DNA from: Burkholderiaceae bacterium 26
GTDB lineage: Bacteria; Pseudomonadota; Gammaproteobacteria; Burkholderiales; Burkholderiaceae
Assembly (NCBI GenBank): GCA_000955795.1
Contig: JYOB01000014.1
Span: 211,742 to 275,741 of the forward strand
Direction: 5' to 3'
Length of the DNA stretch: 64,000 nt
Shown here: one piece after another, positions 59,076 to 64,000 of the stretch
How positions within the stretch are numbered: position 1 is the stretch's first letter
Layout: every line of letters begins with the position of its first letter
Program-made: the position numbers and the translations under genes
Notes under the pieces: model-generated
Told to the model about the DNA's origin: nothing
Seen by the model: only the letters and a program-made list of their open reading frames with translations
Databases searched by the model: none

Positions 59076-59112
59076 GGCGGACCGGCCGCGCATGTCGCAC
59101 CGGTCCGCCTTT
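59076..59112 (+). terminator. Terminator-like hairpin after the tail-collar genes
   Basis: A 10-bp perfect stem, ggcggaccgg / ccggtccgcc, around a 14-base loop, followed by ttt. It lies between the third collar gene and the DUF6916-like gene and may attenuate transcription. Confidence 0.6.
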
Positions 59113-59151
59113 CGGCCCGCCGATTTCCGCATCCGTCTTTTCGTTGCCCCC

Positions 59152-59451
59152 ATGACCCTCTCCGCCGAACTGTTCCAGCCGCATGTCGGCACCGCGTTCT
59201 CTGTGCTGCAGGAGCCCGGCCAGATCCCCAATCCGCAGTTCACCCTGCGACTGAACGAAGTGACCACACCGGCGGCACGCCCGGGCCAGCAGGCGTTCTC
59301 GCTGTTCTTTACAGGCGATGCCTCGTTCACGCTGCAGCAGGGCACGTACTTCCTGCAGCACGACACGCTGCCCGAACAGGCGATCTTTCTGGTACCGGTC
59401 GAACGCAGTGCCGACGGCTTCCGCTATCAGGCCTGCTTCAATCTCAGCTGA
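59152..59451 (+). CDS. Small DUF6916-like protein
   Basis: A 99-residue protein. The pattern TLSAELFQPHVGTAFSV, FSLFFTGDASFTLQQGTY and IFLVPVERSADGFRYQACF matches the DUF6916 family, which turns up beside tail-collar proteins in other proteobacteria. It looks all-beta and has no signal peptide. The ATG at 59152 is the start that fits the family. Confidence 0.75.
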   Translation: MTLSAELFQPHVGTAFSVLQEPGQIPNPQFTLRLNEVTTPAARPGQQAFSLFFTGDASFTLQQGTYFLQHDTLPEQAIFLVPVERSADGFRYQACFNLS

Positions 59452-59459
59452 GGCACCGC

Positions 59460-59969
59460 ATGCCCGTCTTCCGCATTGAACGGCACGGCACCACACTGCG
59501 GCCGCTGACCGACGCTGACCAGCCCTTCCTCCTGCACCTCTACGGCACCGCCCGCGAAGCCGAGCTGCGGGCGACAGGCTGGACCACCGAACAGAAAGCG
59601 CAGTTCGTGCGGATGCAGTTCGATGCCCAGCAACGCGCCTACTTTGCCTACCCCGACGCGGAATTTTTCGTGATCGAACAGGATGGCGTACCCGCCGGGC
59701 GGATCTACCTGCAGCATCGACAGGAAGCCCTGCTGATCATCGATATCTCGCTGGTGCCGGAGCAGTGCGGTTCGGGGATCGGCAGTGCAGTGATTTCTGC
59801 TGTGTTTGCGCAGGCCCGCGCTTCAGGAAAACGCGTGCAGATCCATGTGGAACGCTTCAACCCTGCACAGCGCTTGTATCAGCGGATGGGGTTTCGCCTG
59901 GTGGAGGACAAGGGCGTGTATCTGTTTCTTGAGTGGGATGGGGCCGCCATCCAAGCGGCAACCGTATAG
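59460..59969 (+). CDS. GNAT-family N-acetyltransferase
   Basis: A 169-residue acetyltransferase. The acetyl-CoA loop is in VPEQCGSGIGSAVISAVFAQA, followed by FNPAQRLYQRMGFRLVEDKGVY, the classic GNAT C-terminal half. Eight bases separate it from the DUF6916-like gene. It may modify a partner in the collar cluster; the substrate is not known. Confidence 0.88.
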   Translation: MPVFRIERHGTTLRPLTDADQPFLLHLYGTAREAELRATGWTTEQKAQFVRMQFDAQQRAYFAYPDAEFFVIEQDGVPAGRIYLQHRQEALLIIDISLVPEQCGSGIGSAVISAVFAQARASGKRVQIHVERFNPAQRLYQRMGFRLVEDKGVYLFLEWDGAAIQAATV

Positions 59970-60049
59970 AAATCCTCCTCCACCCACCCCCACCGCCGGT
60001 GGTCTACCATGGCCCACACAACCAAAAGCGCCACGTCAGGAGACCCCAA

Positions 60050-61711
60050 ATGCCCACCGAGGCCACCCACCGCGTCTTCAACCAGGTCCCGGACCTGACC
60101 GGCTTCAACCCCTTCACGTCCGACACCACGCTGCAAAACGCACTCGAACGTCTGGGCGGCGGCTGGAACGCCAGCGCGTTGCAAGCCTTCGGTGATCAGC
60201 TCGGCGCCCCCGAGACGCTGCGGTGGGCCGCCGAGGCCAACACATACCACCCCGAACTCCACACCCACAGCCGCACCGGCGAGCGCATCGACGCCATCCG
60301 CTTCGACCCGGCGTGGCATGCGCTGCTGGGCCTGATGCGCAGCCAGGGGCTGCAGGCGCTGCCCTTCGCCGAGCCGCGTGCGGGCGCATGGGCCGCCCGC
60401 ACGGCGGGCTATTACATGCAGGCGCAGATCGAATCCGGCACGCTGTGCCCGGCGACGATGACGTTCGCGAGCATCCCCGTTCTGCAGAAAGAGACGGCGC
60501 TGTTTGCCGATCTGGGGCCGCGTCTCTACGCCCGCGAACACGACGCACGCGATCTGCCGTGGCGCCAGAAGACCGCCATCCTTGTCGGCATGGGCATGAC
60601 CGAAAAGCAAGGCGGCTCCGATGTGCGCAGCAACACCACGGTGGCAACGCCCCTGCGCGGCGAGGGCCGCGGCGCCACATACGCGATCACCGGGCACAAG
60701 TGGTTCTTCTCTGCACCGATGTGCGATGCGCACCTCGTGGTCGCGCGCATGGGCGCAGAAGACGGGCCGCTGTCGTGCTTCTTCGTGCCGCGCTTTCGTG
60801 ACGATGGCAGCAAGAACCCGATCCAGATCCAGCGCCTGAAAGACAAGCTCGGCAACCGGTCCAACGCCAGCAGCGAAGTGGAGTTCCTCGGCGCAGAGGG
60901 CATCCTGATTGGCGAAGAAGGGCGCGGCATTCCGACCATCATCGAGATGGCGACGCACACGCGGCTGGATTGCGTGATTGGCAGCGCGGCCATCCTGCGC
61001 CACGCGCTGATGCAAGCCCTGCACCACGCGCGCCATCGCATGGCATTCGGCCGCCTGCTGGCCGATCAACCGCTCATGCGCAACGTGCTGGCCGACCTCG
61101 CGCTCGAGTCGCAGGCGGCAACGCTGCTGATGATGGAGTTGGGCAACGCGTTCGAGCGTGCCGACGTCGATCCGCTGGCTGCGGCGTGGAAGCGCATCGT
61201 CACGCCCGCCGCCAAGTTCTGGGTCTGCAAGCGCGCCATCGAGGCGACCGGCGAGGCAATGGAAGTCTGGGGCGGCAACGGCTACGTGGAAGAAGGGCCG
61301 ATGGCGCGCCTGTACCGCGAAGCGCCGGTCAATTCCATTTGGGAGGGCTCGGGCAACGTGATGTGCCTGGACGTGCTGCGCGCCATCGCCCGCACGCCGG
61401 ACGACGCGCTGCGCCTGGTGCACGACATTGGCGAGCGCGCGCAGGGCCACCGTGCGGTGCGCGCGGAACTGGCTGCGCTGCAGGCGATGCTGCATCAGCC
61501 GGGCGACATCCAGGAAACCTCCGCACGCCGCATCGCGCAGGGGCTGGCGCTCACGGCACAGGCGGCGCTGATGCTGGCCCACGCGCATCCGGACGACGCC
61601 GAGCGCTTCATCGCCAGCCGCTTCCATCATCAGCACGGCCGCGTGTTCGGCACGCTCGACGGACATGCGCAGGAGCTGGGTGCGGTGCTGCAACGCGCGT
61701 GGCCCGTATGA
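60050..61711 (+). CDS. Acyl-CoA dehydrogenase family protein, AidB-like
   Basis: A 553-residue flavoprotein, about 150 residues longer than ordinary acyl-CoA dehydrogenases and close to AidB. FAD-dehydrogenase segments are GMGMTEKQGGSDVRSNTT, TRLDCVIGSAAILRHAL and EVWGGNGYVEEGPMAR. It has the AidB-type N-terminal VFNQVPDLTGFNPF. AidB of E. coli is part of the alkylation-damage response. ATG 60050 follows caggaga and fits the family. Confidence 0.9.
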   Translation: MPTEATHRVFNQVPDLTGFNPFTSDTTLQNALERLGGGWNASALQAFGDQLGAPETLRWAAEANTYHPELHTHSRTGERIDAIRFDPAWHALLGLMRSQGLQALPFAEPRAGAWAARTAGYYMQAQIESGTLCPATMTFASIPVLQKETALFADLGPRLYAREHDARDLPWRQKTAILVGMGMTEKQGGSDVRSNTTVATPLRGEGRGATYAITGHKWFFSAPMCDAHLVVARMGAEDGPLSCFFVPRFRDDGSKNPIQIQRLKDKLGNRSNASSEVEFLGAEGILIGEEGRGIPTIIEMATHTRLDCVIGSAAILRHALMQALHHARHRMAFGRLLADQPLMRNVLADLALESQAATLLMMELGNAFERADVDPLAAAWKRIVTPAAKFWVCKRAIEATGEAMEVWGGNGYVEEGPMARLYREAPVNSIWEGSGNVMCLDVLRAIARTPDDALRLVHDIGERAQGHRAVRAELAALQAMLHQPGDIQETSARRIAQGLALTAQAALMLAHAHPDDAERFIASRFHHQHGRVFGTLDGHAQELGAVLQRAWPV

Positions 61712-61835
61712 AGATTCTGTGAAGAGAAACGCGGGAAGGCCGGCGTGAAAGCGGGATGAAAGATCACATCGCCTAGGGTGGGGGAGCCGCGCGAGCGCGC
61801 CGGCACCAGAAAAATAACCAGACAGGAGACATTCC

Positions 61836-62723
61836 GTGCCGCACCCGACCCGCGCATTGCTCGCGGCCGGCCTGGCGTTGTGCACTTTCCAGGCGTTGGC
61901 TGCATCCCCCGTGCTTGACCGCATCCGCGATACCGGCACTGTCCGGCTGGCGTATCGCGAGAACTCCGTACCGTTCTCCTATCTCGATGGCGGCAAGCCG
62001 GTGGGGTATTCGATCGACCTCTGCGCGCGGCTGGTCGACGCGATCAAGGTGGCGGTCAAGCGGCCCGACCTGAAGGTGCAATACGTGGCCGTGACACCCG
62101 CCACGCGTATCGCCGCCATCGCCGAGGGCCGTGCAGACCTCGAATGCGGTTCGACCAACAACACGCGCGAGCGGCGCGAGAAGGTAGCGTTCACTATCCC
62201 GCATTACATTGCCAGCAGCCGCATGCTGGTGAAGACCAGTTCAGGCATTCACCGCTGGGAAGACCTCAACAACAAGACGGTGGTGTCCACGCGCGGCAGC
62301 ACGAACGGTGGGCAGATCCGCGCGATGGCCGATGCGCGCGTGCTCAAGGTCAACGTGGTGGAGGCCCGCGACCACGCCGAAGCCTTCGGCATGGTGGCGG
62401 CCGGCAAGGCCGATGCGTTTGCGATGGACGATGTGCTGCTCTATGGCTTTCGGGCGACGTCACCCAACCCGGCGGACTACGCGGTCGTCGGCAGCAACCT
62501 GGCTGTGGCGCCATACGCGATCATGCTCGGCAAGGACGACGCGGAGTTCAAGAAAGTGATCGACCTGGCGATGTCACGCACGATCCTCGATGGCGAGGCG
62601 GAAAAGCTCTACAAAAAGTGGTTCCAGCAACCCATTCCGCCCAATGGCGTGAAGCTGGAAATCCCGATGAGCTTCCTGCTGCGCGATTCGTTCAAGTTCC
62701 CGACCGACAAGGTGGCGGATTAG
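61836..62723 (+). CDS. Amino-acid ABC transporter substrate-binding protein (family 3)
   Basis: A 295-residue exported protein. Signal peptide ends FQALAASP. The mature part has DRIRDTGTVRLAYRENSVPF, the cysteine pair DLCARL / DLECGS and the C-terminal tail YKKWFQQPIPPNGVKLEIP. It starts at GTG 61836 behind gacaggaga. It is closely related to the next gene and more distantly to the one at 26773. No permease or ATPase gene is near. Confidence 0.9.
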   Translation: MPHPTRALLAAGLALCTFQALAASPVLDRIRDTGTVRLAYRENSVPFSYLDGGKPVGYSIDLCARLVDAIKVAVKRPDLKVQYVAVTPATRIAAIAEGRADLECGSTNNTRERREKVAFTIPHYIASSRMLVKTSSGIHRWEDLNNKTVVSTRGSTNGGQIRAMADARVLKVNVVEARDHAEAFGMVAAGKADAFAMDDVLLYGFRATSPNPADYAVVGSNLAVAPYAIMLGKDDAEFKKVIDLAMSRTILDGEAEKLYKKWFQQPIPPNGVKLEIPMSFLLRDSFKFPTDKVAD

Positions 62724-62980
62724 CGCAACGCTGATCAACCATGCACCGAGAAGGTGCTTGAGGGTATACCCGCATTCAGCGCATAATGCGCGCCCATGGC
62801 GGCGCGTGACATTGCTTCACGTTTTGGCATTCCCGGGGGGAGTGACGGCGCGCCCCAGCCAATGCTGCGCAGTCGGGCGGATGTAGCCCGGCAATCGATT
62901 GCGCGCACGGCCGCGTCGATAGGGCCCCGATGCGGTCGGCTGGCCATTAGAAGCCCGAACCTCTCCTAGGACCTTTGACG

Positions 62981-63889
62981 ATGCCGTTCGCTGCGCGCAC
63001 GTGGCTGCTGGCCGCGCTTGCCGTTCCCGCTGCTGTTTCCACCGCCTTCTTCCCATCCAACGCCGTTGCCGCCACTCCGACGCTCGATCGCATCCGCGAT
63101 TCGGGCACGGTGCACGTGGCGTATCGGGAAGACTCGATTCCGTTTTCGTACCTTGATGGCACCAAGCCGGTCGGCTACACCATCGACATCTGCTCGCGCC
63201 TGATCGATTCGATCAAGACCTCGCTCAAGCGCCCGGACCTGAAGGTGCAGTACCTGCCGGTGACAGCCGCCACACGCATGGACGTGGTCGCCTCGGGCAA
63301 GGCCGACCTGGAATGCGGCTCAACCAACAACTCGCGCGAGCGCCGTGAGAAGGTCGCCTTCACCATTCCGCACTACATCACCAAGGGCCGCATGCTGGTG
63401 AAGGCTGGCTCGCCGATCCAGCAATGGGAAGACCTGAACGGCAAGACCGTGGTGGCCGCACGCGGATCGACCAATGCCGACCTCGCACGCAAGCTCAACG
63501 AGACGGGTATGACGATGCACGTGGTGGATGCCAACGACCTGCGCAGCGCCTTCGCCATGCTGGCCGATGGCCGCGCCAATGCATTTGCCGGTGACGACAT
63601 CCTGCTCTCGGGCATGCGCGCCACGGCCAAGAACCCGGCTGACTACCGCCTGACGGGCAAGACGCAGCTTGTGTCGTCATACGCGATCATGCTCAGCAAG
63701 CAGGACCCCGAGTTCAAGAAGCTGATCGACCAATCGATGACGCGGCTGATTGTCGATGGCGAGGTGCCGAAGCTGTACAAGAAGTGGTTTCAGCAGCCGA
63801 TTCCGCCGAATGGGGTGAATCTGGAGGTGCCGATGAGTTATTTGCTGCGGGATTCGTTTAATACGCCTACGGATAGTGCTGGGAACTGA
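62981..63889 (+). CDS. Amino-acid ABC transporter substrate-binding protein (family 3), paralogue
   Basis: A 302-residue exported protein. A signal peptide ends SNAVAATP. DRIRDSGTVHVAYREDSIPF, DICSRL / DLECGS and the tail YKKWFQQPIPPNGVNLEVP match the previous gene. The in-frame TTG at 62975 is less likely than ATG 62981, which has an agga upstream. The 257-bp gap between the two copies suggests separate promoters. Confidence 0.9.
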   Translation: MPFAARTWLLAALAVPAAVSTAFFPSNAVAATPTLDRIRDSGTVHVAYREDSIPFSYLDGTKPVGYTIDICSRLIDSIKTSLKRPDLKVQYLPVTAATRMDVVASGKADLECGSTNNSRERREKVAFTIPHYITKGRMLVKAGSPIQQWEDLNGKTVVAARGSTNADLARKLNETGMTMHVVDANDLRSAFAMLADGRANAFAGDDILLSGMRATAKNPADYRLTGKTQLVSSYAIMLSKQDPEFKKLIDQSMTRLIVDGEVPKLYKKWFQQPIPPNGVNLEVPMSYLLRDSFNTPTDSAGN

Positions 63890-63963
63890 TGTCTGATTTG
63901 CTTCGGGGTGCTCGTTGATGTTGTTGGTGCATCCCTGGTTTCATCCCCTGCCGGGGCTGACTC

Positions 63964-63989
63964 ACTTTCTTTGTCTTGCCAAAGAAAGT
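63964..63989. repeat. Short inverted repeat, REP-like
   Basis: ACTTTCTTTG and CAAAGAAAGT, 10-bp perfect arms around 6 bases, followed by agcaaagaaa up to the window edge. This pattern is familiar as a dispersed intergenic repeat in Burkholderiales. Only one copy is inside the window. Confidence 0.6.
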
Positions 63990-64000
63990 AAGCAAAGAAA

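Noticed and set aside
57428..59969. A prophage remnant, suggested by three tail-collar proteins
   Set aside because: No other phage structural, lysis or integration gene lies within the window, and the flanking genes are chromosomal in type.

Overview
This 64 kb window is a GC-rich, densely coded stretch of ordinary bacterial chromosome. Gene families, order and riboswitches point to a betaproteobacterium of the Burkholderiales, most likely Ralstonia (R. pickettii / R. solanacearum group). The supporting signs are the NtrY/NtrX-type pair, the SAH riboswitch on ahcY, the thiC-thiO-thiS-thiG-thiE order, and the NDUFA9-like gene next to a Slt transglycosylase. The genus is an inference from gene content; no rRNA or species marker is present. 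I see no rRNA, CRISPR array, transposase, integrase or intact prophage.

Layout. 1-2800: end of the cell-elongation pair mrdA-mrdB. 2801-5880: an acyl-CoA synthetase facing away from a LysR regulator. 5960-11728 (minus): topB, a thioredoxin-like gene, dprA and a LysM protein. 11960-18655 (plus): def, a membrane glycosyltransferase, fmt, a LysE exporter, htpX and rsmB. 18669-22660: DUF4390 gene, NtrY-type kinase and a short NtrX-type regulator, then tRNA-Phe. 23579-27678: an accessory-looking catabolic cluster (RpiR regulator, class III aminotransferase, BKACE enzyme, amino-acid binding protein) headed by a strong palindrome. 27709-33061 (minus): cca, GST, an NDUFA9-like protein and slt. 33062-33238 holds a long foldback just upstream of the 5-formyl-THF cyclo-ligase gene.

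34478-37632 (minus) is a methyl-cycle operon, ahcY - membrane protein - metF - TfoX-like gene, led by a clear SAH riboswitch. 38841-42491 carries two tandem alkaline phosphatases and a His-rich exported protein, behind a Pho-box-like site. 43018-50240 is thiamine biosynthesis: a free thiD (plus), then thiCOSGE (minus) led by a TPP riboswitch. ThiE has a long N-terminal part that looks like a decayed ThiD. A 42-bp tandem repeat lies just before thiD.

50656-63889 is the most accessory part: a nitronate monooxygenase, a 1677-residue Ig-repeat autotransporter, three tandem phage-tail-collar (microcystin-dependent type) proteins with a small DUF6916-like gene and a GNAT acetyltransferase, an AidB-type acyl-CoA dehydrogenase, and two paralogous amino-acid binding proteins without permeases. 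The best candidates for undescribed biology are the tail-collar cluster beside the autotransporter, the BKACE cluster with its operator, the foldback upstream of the cyclo-ligase, and the 42-bp repeat array.
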